Source of the DNA: Fimenecus sp045531435
GTDB taxonomy: Bacteria; Bacillota; Clostridia; Oscillospirales; Acutalibacteraceae
NCBI GenBank assembly: GCA_045531435.1
Contig: JAZSDZ010000016.1
Coordinates: 1-27,147 of the forward strand
Direction: 5' to 3'
Length of the DNA stretch: 27,147 bases
Below are positions 1-8,557 of this stretch, in pieces. A program made the position numbers and the translations under genes. The notes under the pieces are model-generated. The model was given only the letters and a program-made list of their open reading frames with translations, was not told the origin of the DNA and made no database searches. Every line of letters begins with the position of its first letter. Position 1 is the first letter of the stretch.

Positions 1-74
1 CGAGAAGTCTGTCTCTTAAATCTTCTGAGAGCACTTTCCAAGGACTCGTTTTCTTTAACTTTTACCTGACTCAT
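1..74 (-). CDS. rpsU: 30S ribosomal protein S21 (5' end only)
   Basis: The first 24 codons read MSQVKVKENESLESALRRFK and then RQTS before the window edge cuts the gene. The pattern VKxNESLExALRRFKR is diagnostic of bS21, a small basic protein of the 30S platform near the anti-Shine-Dalgarno end of 16S rRNA. The ATG is at 72-74 (reverse strand) and is preceded by GGGAGGGA (complement of 81-88), a strong ribosome binding site 6 bases away. A perfect consensus promoter lies about 40 bases upstream. Roughly 30-35 residues should lie beyond the window. The identification is firm because this motif is not shared with other families. Confidence 0.95.
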   Translation of the reverse strand, partial: MSQVKVKENESLESALRRFKRQTS

Positions 75-110
75 TAAAATTCCCTCCCTTTACATTGGGA
101 TACATCTTGT

Positions 111-139
111 ATTATACAACACCAAATGTCAACTGTCAA
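111..139 (-). promoter_or_regulatory. Sigma-A promoter of rpsU
   Basis: On the minus strand TTGACA (134-139) and TATAAT (111-116) are separated by exactly 17 bases, a perfect match to the vegetative consensus. It sits between the end of the 97-codon ORF and rpsU, so S21 is transcribed independently and strongly. A second TTGACA-like copy overlaps just downstream of the -35 (TTGACAGTTGACA) but would give only a 10-base spacer. Confidence 0.9.
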
Positions 140-159
140 CAGTTTATTTGCAATTTTTA

Positions 160-453
160 TTAAGGTAAAAACAAACTTTCTAATTTTTCACTTGTCATTT
201 CGTTGTAATTAGCCTGACAGAAACAGAAGTTATTACATTTCATTACTTTAACAGGTATGTGTTTAAGTTTGGATTTTTCAAGGGCATTGGTAAGAGCTTT
301 TTTGGAATTCTCAAACAATAAATGTCTGTGTTGAAGATAGTCAAGGGATATTTCACACAAATATTTTGACAATGGTTTTATGTAGCTTTCTTTTATTATA
401 AAGTGTACTGAAATTTTCTGAAAATTCTTCAACAGAGGCATAGTAAATATCAT
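160..453 (-). CDS. Hypothetical small protein downstream of the PHP gene
   Basis: This is a 97-codon ORF starting 7 bases after the PHP gene stop, on the same strand and ending just before the rpsU promoter. The protein is basic (KMPLL-like start region, many Lys) with a C-terminal Cys-rich patch, CNNFCFC. I recognise no family. No good ribosome binding site precedes the ATG at 453 or the in-frame ATG at 441, so translation would have to be coupled to the PHP gene. The position, strand and length are compatible with a real operon partner. It could also be a chance ORF in AT-rich DNA. Confidence 0.4.
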   Translation of the reverse strand: MIFTMPLLKNFQKISVHFIIKESYIKPLSKYLCEISLDYLQHRHLLFENSKKALTNALEKSKLKHIPVKVMKCNNFCFCQANYNEMTSEKLESLFLP

Positions 454-460
454 TTTATGT

Positions 461-1732
461 TTATATTTTCTTTGTTAATTTACCGTAAACGACACCAATT
501 TTTTTGCTGTAGAACTTTCTTTTCTTTTTTTGTTCTTCAGTTAGTTTTTCTTCAATAATTGGTTTTTTAATGCTTTCCATATTGCCGTCGTCAAGGATGA
601 ACGCCTGTGTCATACAGATACCACCGTTACCTTTAAGCTGTGCACGGACATAGCAGGAAATTTTATCTTCATAATCATTGAGTGAGATTTTTGAAATCAA
701 TTCGCCGTCACTTTCGATTGTGTCAGTCTGAATTGTTTCCCCGTCGGCAATCCAATTGATTTCCTTGCAGTTGATACCCTTGATTATGATTGTGTCATTA
801 TCGTCGTCAACTGTGATTTCAGTTACTCTCGGGCAAGGTCCTTTACCTTTAAAATCTTCACCTAATTCGTTTTTAGCATAACGGGCAATTGAGAAAAATG
901 TGCCTGTTTCCATAGCGCTACGAAGTGTATCGAGAGAATATTCAGGAAGAATAAAGTCCATAAATGCTGTGTCAATCTGGTCAACCTGATGAGCATCACT
1001 GTTTGAAAAGCCAAAAACCTTTCTGCCATGAGGAGTGAGAAGTTTCAGAAGCTCGTCCCAAAGAATTCTATCACTGCGATTTGGAATGTCATACATATTA
1101 AGGACTTCAATACCCATACATGAAGGGTATTTCATCAAAAGATTAGCGAAGAAATGAATGTTCTTTTCTTCTTTTGCACAGTTTGGATTTTTTCTAGCCT
1201 GTAAAAGGTCTGTAGGGTGGTTGATATGAGAAATGCCACCACTTTTTTCTATTAAACCAAGTGGGATTTCATAGTCGAATTCAAGTCCCTGAATGCCCTC
1301 ATAAGCATTATCTGTAAAATATCCATTCACATGGTTTTTCATAACAGTGAACATATTACATTCAATTGCATCAGGCACATCCTGGAGTCCGCGACTCTTT
1401 GTTCGTGTGCCTTTTTCTGATTTGTATGTACCATTTTTGATTGCTTTGTACTGCTGTTGTGTAAGATAACTGCGTTTGCCATGCCAGAGATACTGGAAAT
1501 TGAAGAAAGGAATGTGAGTAGGCTCTTCATTCCAATACTTACCTAAAATTCCGTGTTCTGCAAATGCAAGAATATCGAAATCGTTGTCGTAGAAGCCTAT
1601 AATCATATCGGTCATAGTATCATTTGCATCACTATAAGTTGAATGTGTATGCAGATTTGTCTTATAGTGATTTTCCATATTACTCAAAAGGGATGTGACC
1701 TTTTCGTAAGGATTTTTAATTGTGTAGCTCAT
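461..1732 (-). CDS. PHP-domain metal-dependent phosphoesterase
   Basis: The protein has 423 residues. The PHP metal-binding motifs are all visible: HTHSTYSD (28-35), EHG (59-61), SHINHP (168-173), GIEVLN (207-212) and SNSDAH (243-248). This is the trinuclear metal site of the polymerase and histidinol phosphatase superfamily. A C-terminal beta region (about 295-385) follows, then a Lys-rich tail. There is no signal peptide, so it should act in the cytoplasm, probably hydrolysing a phosphomonoester or phosphodiester. The substrate cannot be read from the sequence. The closest general type is the stand-alone PHP protein (COG0613-like), although the insert between motifs 2 and 3 is long. It has its own promoter and is divergent from the surface-protein locus, with about 440 bases between the two start codons. 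Confidence 0.85.
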   Translation of the reverse strand: MSYTIKNPYEKVTSLLSNMENHYKTNLHTHSTYSDANDTMTDMIIGFYDNDFDILAFAEHGILGKYWNEEPTHIPFFNFQYLWHGKRSYLTQQQYKAIKNGTYKSEKGTRTKSRGLQDVPDAIECNMFTVMKNHVNGYFTDNAYEGIQGLEFDYEIPLGLIEKSGGISHINHPTDLLQARKNPNCAKEEKNIHFFANLLMKYPSCMGIEVLNMYDIPNRSDRILWDELLKLLTPHGRKVFGFSNSDAHQVDQIDTAFMDFILPEYSLDTLRSAMETGTFFSIARYAKNELGEDFKGKGPCPRVTEITVDDDNDTIIIKGINCKEINWIADGETIQTDTIESDGELISKISLNDYEDKISCYVRAQLKGNGGICMTQAFILDDGNMESIKKPIIEEKLTEEQKKKRKFYSKKIGVVYGKLTKKI

Positions 1733-1762
1733 AACATTACCAACCTTTTTATTACTGTAAAA

Positions 1763-1791
1763 AATATATCACCAAATTAATATAATGTCAA
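1763..1791 (-). promoter_or_regulatory. Sigma-A promoter of the PHP gene
   Basis: Minus strand TTGACA (1786-1791), a 17-base spacer, then TATATT (1763-1768), about 30 bases upstream of the PHP start codon. The downstream AAAGGTTGG is a modest ribosome binding site. Confidence 0.75.
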
Positions 1792-2069
1792 ATTGTGATT
1801 AAGTCGCGATTAGCATTTTTAACAAAATTTGCAATATATTTACAAACTAAATTTAAAATTCAAAAGATTGATAGTAAAATTATTGATTTAAACCTGAAAA
1901 ATTTGCTTGTTTTACGCGTTAAATCCTTAAAAAATGATTAAAAATCTGAATAAAAGTGATATTTTTTATGGAAAAACTTAAAAATAATCTAAAATAAAGT
2001 GTTTGTGCAAATTGCATAAAGAAATAAGGTTATATGACGTATTTTGTTTAAAATAAAACAAAAAGATGC
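1792..2069. other. AT-rich divergent intergenic region
   Basis: This stretch lies between the PHP promoter and the promoter of the surface locus. It is very AT-rich, with many A- and T-tracts such as ATTTTTTATGG near 1962. I see no ORF with a ribosome binding site, no tRNA-like fold and no clear operator palindrome. Its length and A-tract content would suit curved promoter DNA or binding of a regulator, but nothing specific can be shown. Confidence 0.5.
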
Positions 2070-2099
2070 TTGACTTTAAGAAGAATTAGGGTGTATAAT
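2070..2099 (+). promoter_or_regulatory. Promoter of the surface-protein locus
   Basis: TTGACT (2070-2075), an 18-base spacer and TATAAT (2094-2099) give a near-consensus vegetative promoter. It would start transcription near 2106 and leave a leader of about 67 bases before the ATG at 2173. The leader contains a direct repeat AGTGTC at 2121 and 2131, one helical turn apart; the second copy lies in the palindrome AGTG-T-CACT. It is the only strong promoter I find for the plus-strand locus. A weak candidate before the giant gene is TTGAAT (2990) with TATTAT (3014), 18 bases apart. Confidence 0.8.
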
Positions 2100-2172
2100 C
2101 ATACAGTGTAATAGTAGAGTAGTGTCTATAAGTGTCACTATCTTTAAGGTGAAAATTCAGGAGGATTTACAC

Positions 2173-2997
2173 ATGGCAATTTATAATATTAAGTTAGGAA
2201 ACGATTACATAGAATCATATCGTAATAAGGATACAGGCTTTGAGGTTGGTTATTACACCGCAAAAGAAATGCAGGCTTCATATCCTGATGGTGGTATCCG
2301 TGTATCAGGTCAGTTTAAATACGGTAAGCATAAAGCCGGTACAATGACAGTAAACGGAATTGAAGAAGATGTTTACAGAGCAGAAAAATCTGCAAGATAC
2401 AAGTCAATCGGTTATGTTGAGCTTGATAACGGAACTTTTGTTGCTGTTAAAAAGGACAGAATCGCAGCATTGATTCTTTTAGCGCTTCTTGCGTTGTTGG
2501 CACTGCTTGGTTTAATCTTTGGTATCAAATACGCTGCTGACAACGGATTGTTTGATAAAGAAGAACCAACAACTGCACCACTTGCAATTGACCTTGGTGC
2601 TCTTGAGGGCTCAGGTATCTGGGACCAGCTTCCTACAGAAAATGATATGCAGAATAAGAATGTTACTATAAGAGGTATTACTCAGGTAAGATTCAAGGCA
2701 AATCAGACAAGACAGAATTGCATTCTCTCAAATGATGCAAAGAATGAGAACATCTGTTTTATGCAGTTCTCAATTTATCTCGATAATAACGGTGATAAGA
2801 AAATTGACTCCGGTGATGAAAAGCTTTATGAATCAGGTCTTGTTCAACCGGGATATTCAATTTCTCACTTCGATATAAGCAGACCATTGAGTGCAGGTAA
2901 TTACAAGGTTATTGTTTTACAACAGCCTTACTCGTGGGAACAGAAAACAACAAAGCTTAACAATATGATTAACGCAGTTGATCTTATTGTTGAATAA
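2173..2997 (+). CDS. Type II single-pass membrane protein at the head of the surface locus
   Basis: The protein has 274 residues, starting at ATG 2173 behind AGGAGG (2159-2164). An in-frame GTG at 2122 has no such site. Residues 1-96 are soluble and charged, containing GYYTAKEM and YGKHKAGTMTVNG. Residues 97-118 form one very hydrophobic Leu/Ala segment, preceded by KKDR and followed by a chain that becomes acidic, which predicts N-inside/C-outside. The outer part has a short TTAP linker and a beta-rich domain with an EF-hand-like loop, DNNGDKKIDSGDE, followed by LYESGLVQPGYSI. I do not recognise the family as a whole. As first gene of the transcript and membrane-anchored, it could be an anchor, an assembly factor or a sensor for the secreted proteins that follow. 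Role is inferred from context only. Confidence 0.85.
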   Translation: MAIYNIKLGNDYIESYRNKDTGFEVGYYTAKEMQASYPDGGIRVSGQFKYGKHKAGTMTVNGIEEDVYRAEKSARYKSIGYVELDNGTFVAVKKDRIAALILLALLALLALLGLIFGIKYAADNGLFDKEEPTTAPLAIDLGALEGSGIWDQLPTENDMQNKNVTIRGITQVRFKANQTRQNCILSNDAKNENICFMQFSIYLDNNGDKKIDSGDEKLYESGLVQPGYSISHFDISRPLSAGNYKVIVLQQPYSWEQKTTKLNNMINAVDLIVE

Positions 2998-3052
2998 TAA
3001 TTTTACATATACCTATTATATATAATAAAATAATGAAAGGATGGGTCGAGTA

Positions 3053-6000
3053 GTGAAAAAGAAGAACATATCTAAAAAAATTGTTGCAGTTCTTTTGAGT
3101 ATCATTATGCTCGCAACATCAATACCGTTTGCCATAATTGGTTCAGCGGCAGGTGACTATAATCCATCACCGGCGTTCAGTGAAGAGGCGATTAAAGCCG
3201 GTGCTGACGCGTGGCTTGATGAAGACGGAAATGTTCAGGTTGTATATCCTGCAGCTACTCCGGGACAATCTTATAATGGAGTAGATAAGACGGTTGATTT
3301 CTACATTGTTGAGCTTGTTGATACAGGCTTGAAGGATGCAGTTCATACGGAAAACATTATTGCAACTGTTAAGTCAACAGGTACTACGGCAACATTTGAT
3401 GCTGCGGATATCGGTACAATTGACCTCGAGAATCACAGATACAGCGTTACAATTACTGCTGTTGGTACAGGAAACTGGTTTTCACAGTCAATTTATGTAA
3501 ATGTTACAACCGTTCCTGCAGTTCAGCTTAATGCTGACCGATTTGAGGCTTTCTCAACAAGTGATACTGCAGTTCGTGAAATCATGACATTTGACCAGGA
3601 TGTAAGCGGTACAAATATGGTAAGTGGTAATGCACTTCTTTATATGGGTGTTGCTGCTGAAGCAGGTACTGAAGACTTGTCAGATAACGTTGGTGACACA
3701 TCAGCACTTCGTTTCATAATGAATGACTTGCCAAGTGGCACACAGACATTTGATACAAGTTTGACTCGTCAGACATGGGACTTCTCAAATGCAACTGAAT
3801 TATGGTACTGGTTTGACCTTACAGGCGTTGAACTTCAAGGTGTTTCATTCCGACTTCGTGCAAATGAAAAGGTTTGGTATGACTGGGGTAAAGACAGTAG
3901 CATGACAGTTACTCAGAAAGACTATATGGGTGACATCATTTACTCAACAAAGGGTTATACAGGAACTGATGGTTATGTCTGGGTACAGCGTGATGACGGT
4001 GGTTGGGATAAGGTAAATCTTACAAACGGTACAGTTACCCTCAGTGATTTCAAGGGATATGTACGAGTTCCAATCAGTTTTATCTGTTCAGAAAATGACT
4101 CAGTTGCACAGCTTAAAAATACAGGATTTAATAATGGTAACACGGACTTTGCAACGGGCTGGAATAGTGCAACATTAACAAATGGTGACAACCATGCAAA
4201 TGGTATTCCGATAACTAAGGTAGTTGTTGACCCGGCGGGTACAAACATTAAAACTGCTCGACTTATGCAGCATCGTATTGTTGCTACAAAAACCGGTATC
4301 GGTGGTCTGGGTAACGCAAACTATTGGCATTTCACAAATGGTAGTTGGGTGCGTAATGAAACAGAAGAAATCACCCGCGGTGAAGATGCAATGATTGCAG
4401 CCGGTCTTAGCGATGCAGAAGTTTTCAACGATGCAGATGAAGGATACAAAGCAATTGACGACTTGTATTCAGCAGGCTTTGCGTTTACAGGTAGTACAGC
4501 GGAAAGCCTTCAGAACAGTTTCTTTGTTGATAATATTTTCTTCTATGACGAAAATGGTGGTCCTTGGGATTCAAACGCTGTTTCAGGTATGACATCTTCA
4601 ACAGGTAACTCAATGGCAACATACTATGATGAAGAACTTGAAATTTCAAGAATTATCTTCGACGAAATTGATAAGTTTATTGCTACCCCTGATTGGGCTG
4701 ACTATCGTGAAATTACATATATCCTTGACTTGATTGAGGGATACAGACAGATTTTCGCAGCAAAGGGTAAGGACACTGAATTCCTTGCACTTGATAAAAC
4801 TGATGTTGACGGCGACGGTGTTTGTCTTGCTGCTGCAGCAGAAAAGTTGGGCAGAGATTCTTGGGCAGTTGCCTGGGCAGCATATGAGGCTTGTCTAGCA
4901 GCAGGTACATACGGTAATGCTAATGCAAGTAAATTTGAGCTTGTTCCTCTTATTATTCAGACAATGGAAAAGCTTCCTGCCCCTGAAAATATTGCGTCAG
5001 TAAGCGATGCACTCAGAGCAGAAATTATCAAGTTATGGAAGGCTTATGGTCTTCTTAATCTCGGTCAGCTTGAAATGTTAGGTAAGACAGAAGAAGAAAA
5101 AATTCTTGAATACATTGCTCTTCTTAACGGTATGGTTGACGATAATGCTGATGAATTTATTGTTGGTCAGGCTCTTGCTGATTTCCCATACATTGTATAT
5201 AATGACTTTGAAAATCAGGCACTTGGTACAACTGCTTATCAGATTGCAGATAACAAAAATGCCTTCTCAACAGGCTATACCAGTGTTGACGGAAGACCTG
5301 CCGGTACACATAATCCCGGTGGTGGTGTTTACACTATGGCTGATGGTTGGAGACATACAAAAGGTCTTACAACTTATACAACAAACGGTAGTGTAAATAT
5401 TACAAACGAAGGTGACTATGGTTATTCACCGACAGATAGCGACTATGAACAGGAAGTAATGGATGGAAGAGTTAATTACTCAGCATCTTCTGTTGAAGTT
5501 ACTGATAAGGGTTATCTTAACTCTCATGCTGCAACAATGAACATTGACAGCTCATTTACAACAGATAACCAAAATGGTGTTTTCCACACGGTAACACTTG
5601 CAAGACAAGGTAAGGATTCTGCAAATTGGACTGAATTCCAGGCAAATAACACAGGTCTTGATAATCTTGGAGCGTTGTCAACAGAGAATGTTTCAGGTAC
5701 AACTTCAATTGGTTTGTCGCTTATCTTCTATGTTGACTTCACAGAACTTTCAAATTTCTACTTTACAACTAATATTTATACAAAAAATGATTCAGGTACA
5801 CCAATTAAAGCTCGTCCTAATATGGGTATTGCCCTTAACGACGATACAAAGATTAATGACTGGAAATACTTTATTCTTGACCCTGTAACAGGTGAATGGG
5901 TTATTAACCACACAACAAGCCAGTGGTGCTTCACATCAACAATGACAGATGCAAGTTGGGGTGACACATTGAGCCTTGACGGATATAAGGGATATATTAT

Positions 6001-8071
6001 GATTCCTCTCTATCACATCAAGATCAAGGAAAGTGCGGTAAGTGAGCCGAAGCTTGACGGTAACGCAACATGGCTTAATAACATTTACGCAATTCAGTTC
6101 TGTATCGGTGGTGCAAATGGCAATTCACTTGATGAAAAGTCATTCACAATCGACAACGTTGGTTTCACTTATGATCCTGCCGGATATTCGAATGTTTCTC
6201 ATACTTCTTATGCAGATAAATTTAAGGCAAAATCAATTCCTGCAAAGCAGTTTGAAGAAAAGGTTGCTTCAATCGACCCTTATGATGATTTAGAAACTGT
6301 TACTACATTGTTTAACGAGGCAAAAGCAATGTATGAAGCTCTTCCAGGCGCACAGAAAGAATTGGTCGGAAATGCTAAGATGCTTCTTGGTAAGTACGAA
6401 TTGTATGTCAAGGGTCAGGAAGCAATTCCTGAAGAATCAATTTCTCCTGCTGACCTGAGTACTTATGTATCAGGCTTGCCGGCTGAATTGACGGGCTCTT
6501 CTGTAACAGGTACGTCCGATATTCCTTATCCCGGATTTGTAAATGGTGAAGTCAATTACGCTTCAATGGGTATTGATAAGGCAACTGCCGAACAGATAAT
6601 TACATACTATAATACGGGTTACAGCAGATTCTCAAAGACTCAGAAGAATAGTATGACTAATAAAACTGAGTTCCTGAATGCTTATAATATGGCAATGAGA
6701 TTGACGCAGACTCTTGAAGGTATAAAGACTGATGCTATGGCATTCTTGCCTAAGCTTACTGAGGTTTATATAAAGAAAACAGATGCTGACGGAAATACAT
6801 TGGGTAATTTTGTAAGTATCGCAGACAGAGAGGCAGTGCAGAATTTCTGGGATACAGAATATGAATCATTACAGTATTACTCAAAGATGTCTATTGATGA
6901 TGGTTCAATTTATCCACAGCTTACTAATACTTCCCGAGGCCTTACATACTTCCTTAAGAATACTGAAACCTATACAATAGGTGAAGAGACAATTAAAGGC
7001 GGTGTTCTTGGTTTCCAGGATAATCTTCAGATGGTTTATGATATTGCAAGTCAGCATATCAACGATAGAGTTCGATTTACACAGGATGAGCTTCAATATG
7101 TAAAGGATATCCTTGCAGAATATAACAGCTTACTTCCTGCATACTACAATGTTGAAGAACTTTATCAGCTTGAACAAGATATTTTAGGTCTTTTCTCTGT
7201 ATCAGATATTGGAGTTTTTGATGCTGAAACTGATGGTAATTCAGTGAGTCAGGTTGAACTTACAAATGACACTGAGGATACAATGAAAAAGACTGTATAT
7301 GTTGATTTGACATATATTGCAGCCTTACTTGACACAACGGTTACTCTTCAGGCTGTGTCTGACTTAAAGCTTACGCTTACCGCAGGTACAGGTAATCCTG
7401 ATTTACAGTCATTTACTGCAGGCAGTCTTGAAGCGGATACTCCATTGACATTGGGTACATACGATAACCTGTATCCTGATGAGGTATTCTCAAGAATTCC
7501 TATTGAGGTGGCTATTGACCCGGTAATCGGTGCTAAAGTTCCTACGGGCTCAGTTTATGAAGGCAAAATTACATTTAATGTTTATGAAACAGCAGATATT
7601 GATAATGGACTTACAGGTGAAGACCTTGTTCCTATTGCAACATTGGAAATTCCTGTAATATTTACTTCAACAAACGGTGCAAACCCTGTTCACTACAAAG
7701 TGGAAATCCCTGCTGACCAGACTATTGAGTGGGATTACACAGGGGCAACAGATGTTTCATATAAAATTATTGAGGCAAATCTTGAAAGCGGTATCCTTGA
7801 TGTAAGTGTTGCTGATGCAAATGCTGATGGTGATGGCGAAAACTATATGACATCAACAAAGGCAGATGCTGACGGCACATACTATAAGCTTCAGTACGAC
7901 GCTACAGGATTTGAAGCAAATTCTTATACAGGTTCTATTACAACAGAAACAACTCCTGACCCTAAACCGAGCATGACAATCACACAAGCATATTGGGATA
8001 AGGTTCCTGTTGGAGAATATAAAACTACATTAACATATACTGTTGTCTATAAAGACGGCAGTACATCGTAA
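3053..8071 (+). CDS. Giant modular secreted protein ending in the P1-P10 type domain
   Basis: I chose GTG 3053 (1672 residues) because GGATGGG at 3039-3045 is well spaced from it; ATG 3041 lies inside that site. A Sec signal peptide (KKKNISKK, then a hydrophobic stretch) ends near GSAAG, about residue 33. In order: a fibronectin-III-like strand region (about 35-155); beta module A (about 157-500, with FKGYVRVPI and FFVDNIFFYD); a helical region with a lone calcium-type loop DVDGDG near 581; beta module B (about 710-1042, with YKGYIMIPL and FTIDNVGFTYD), evidently a diverged copy of A; more helical sequence (about 1060-1385); a beta domain (about 1390-1540); and a final domain (about 1545-1672) matching the array proteins. 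There is no LPXTG or membrane anchor. Modules A and B look like jelly-roll carbohydrate-binding folds, which is unproven. An AT-only palindrome, TATTATATATAATA (3014-3027), precedes the gene. Confidence 0.9.
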   Translation: MKKKNISKKIVAVLLSIIMLATSIPFAIIGSAAGDYNPSPAFSEEAIKAGADAWLDEDGNVQVVYPAATPGQSYNGVDKTVDFYIVELVDTGLKDAVHTENIIATVKSTGTTATFDAADIGTIDLENHRYSVTITAVGTGNWFSQSIYVNVTTVPAVQLNADRFEAFSTSDTAVREIMTFDQDVSGTNMVSGNALLYMGVAAEAGTEDLSDNVGDTSALRFIMNDLPSGTQTFDTSLTRQTWDFSNATELWYWFDLTGVELQGVSFRLRANEKVWYDWGKDSSMTVTQKDYMGDIIYSTKGYTGTDGYVWVQRDDGGWDKVNLTNGTVTLSDFKGYVRVPISFICSENDSVAQLKNTGFNNGNTDFATGWNSATLTNGDNHANGIPITKVVVDPAGTNIKTARLMQHRIVATKTGIGGLGNANYWHFTNGSWVRNETEEITRGEDAMIAAGLSDAEVFNDADEGYKAIDDLYSAGFAFTGSTAESLQNSFFVDNIFFYDENGGPWDSNAVSGMTSSTGNSMATYYDEELEISRIIFDEIDKFIATPDWADYREITYILDLIEGYRQIFAAKGKDTEFLALDKTDVDGDGVCLAAAAEKLGRDSWAVAWAAYEACLAAGTYGNANASKFELVPLIIQTMEKLPAPENIASVSDALRAEIIKLWKAYGLLNLGQLEMLGKTEEEKILEYIALLNGMVDDNADEFIVGQALADFPYIVYNDFENQALGTTAYQIADNKNAFSTGYTSVDGRPAGTHNPGGGVYTMADGWRHTKGLTTYTTNGSVNITNEGDYGYSPTDSDYEQEVMDGRVNYSASSVEVTDKGYLNSHAATMNIDSSFTTDNQNGVFHTVTLARQGKDSANWTEFQANNTGLDNLGALSTENVSGTTSIGLSLIFYVDFTELSNFYFTTNIYTKNDSGTPIKARPNMGIALNDDTKINDWKYFILDPVTGEWVINHTTSQWCFTSTMTDASWGDTLSLDGYKGYIMIPLYHIKIKESAVSEPKLDGNATWLNNIYAIQFCIGGANGNSLDEKSFTIDNVGFTYDPAGYSNVSHTSYADKFKAKSIPAKQFEEKVASIDPYDDLETVTTLFNEAKAMYEALPGAQKELVGNAKMLLGKYELYVKGQEAIPEESISPADLSTYVSGLPAELTGSSVTGTSDIPYPGFVNGEVNYASMGIDKATAEQIITYYNTGYSRFSKTQKNSMTNKTEFLNAYNMAMRLTQTLEGIKTDAMAFLPKLTEVYIKKTDADGNTLGNFVSIADREAVQNFWDTEYESLQYYSKMSIDDGSIYPQLTNTSRGLTYFLKNTETYTIGEETIKGGVLGFQDNLQMVYDIASQHINDRVRFTQDELQYVKDILAEYNSLLPAYYNVEELYQLEQDILGLFSVSDIGVFDAETDGNSVSQVELTNDTEDTMKKTVYVDLTYIAALLDTTVTLQAVSDLKLTLTAGTGNPDLQSFTAGSLEADTPLTLGTYDNLYPDEVFSRIPIEVAIDPVIGAKVPTGSVYEGKITFNVYETADIDNGLTGEDLVPIATLEIPVIFTSTNGANPVHYKVEIPADQTIEWDYTGATDVSYKIIEANLESGILDVSVADANADGDGENYMTSTKADADGTYYKLQYDATGFEANSYTGSITTETTPDPKPSMTITQAYWDKVPVGEYKTTLTYTVVYKDGSTS

Positions 8072-8088
8072 AGGGAGGGGATGATTGA

Positions 8089-8535
8089 ATGAAAAAAACC
8101 TTGTCCGTAGTCTTAGCACTCGTGCTGCTCTTGCTTTGTACTGTTCCGTGCTTTGCAGAAGACCAATCAATGACAATTTCAACGGTTGGCGTTGTAGCGT
8201 ATGAGATTAGCTATCCTGCAGACATCAAAATCCCATGGGATGTAAATACTATGGGTATAGGCTTTGTCACAGCTGTACTTTTGAATTTGGAACCTTCAAA
8301 AGTCGTAAAAGTTTCAGTGTCGTCAGCCTATGATTACAACCTCGTAAACGAAACGGATGCAACCAAGATGATTAAATATCAGCTGAATGGTGCAGACGAT
8401 ATCGAGTTCCTCCCCGGCAACTTTGCAAGAACATATCCTCTATCAGTCAACATAGCAGATGAACAATGGCGTCAGGCTGCACCCGGTGTGCATAGTGACC
8501 TGTTGACATTTACTGCAGATTATGTGGACGCCTGA
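8089..8535 (+). CDS. Array protein P1, secreted single-domain protein
   Basis: The protein has 148 residues and starts 17 bases after the giant gene, behind GGGAGGGG. Residues 1-23 are a Sec signal peptide ending CFA. It is the shortest array member. It lacks the N-terminal AGxATVxT strand found in most others and begins almost at once with YEISYPADIKIPW, then IKYQLNG, a Trp (EQW) and the last strand LLTFTADYV. The central SQL motif is degenerate (VLLNLEPSK). Its codon choice is mixed, with many GAT/AAT codons, unlike P3-P7. Direct adjacency to the giant protein, whose C-terminus is the same fold, suggests that the two may interact. No enzymatic residues are apparent. No known family is recognised beyond membership in this array. 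Confidence 0.9.
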   Translation: MKKTLSVVLALVLLLLCTVPCFAEDQSMTISTVGVVAYEISYPADIKIPWDVNTMGIGFVTAVLLNLEPSKVVKVSVSSAYDYNLVNETDATKMIKYQLNGADDIEFLPGNFARTYPLSVNIADEQWRQAAPGVHSDLLTFTADYVDA

Positions 8536-8557
8536 GTTGTGAAAGGAGAATGAATTT

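Noticed and set aside
2122..2172. Upstream GTG start for the membrane protein
   Set aside because: No ribosome binding site; AGGAGG is ideally placed for ATG 2173.
3041..3052. ATG 3041 as start of the giant protein
   Set aside because: It overlaps its own GGATGGG site; GTG 3053 is correctly spaced and gives a normal signal peptide start.
4770..4860. Dockerin module in the giant protein (DVDGDG near residue 581)
   Set aside because: Only one calcium-type loop is present; a dockerin needs two such segments, and the flanking sequence does not fit.
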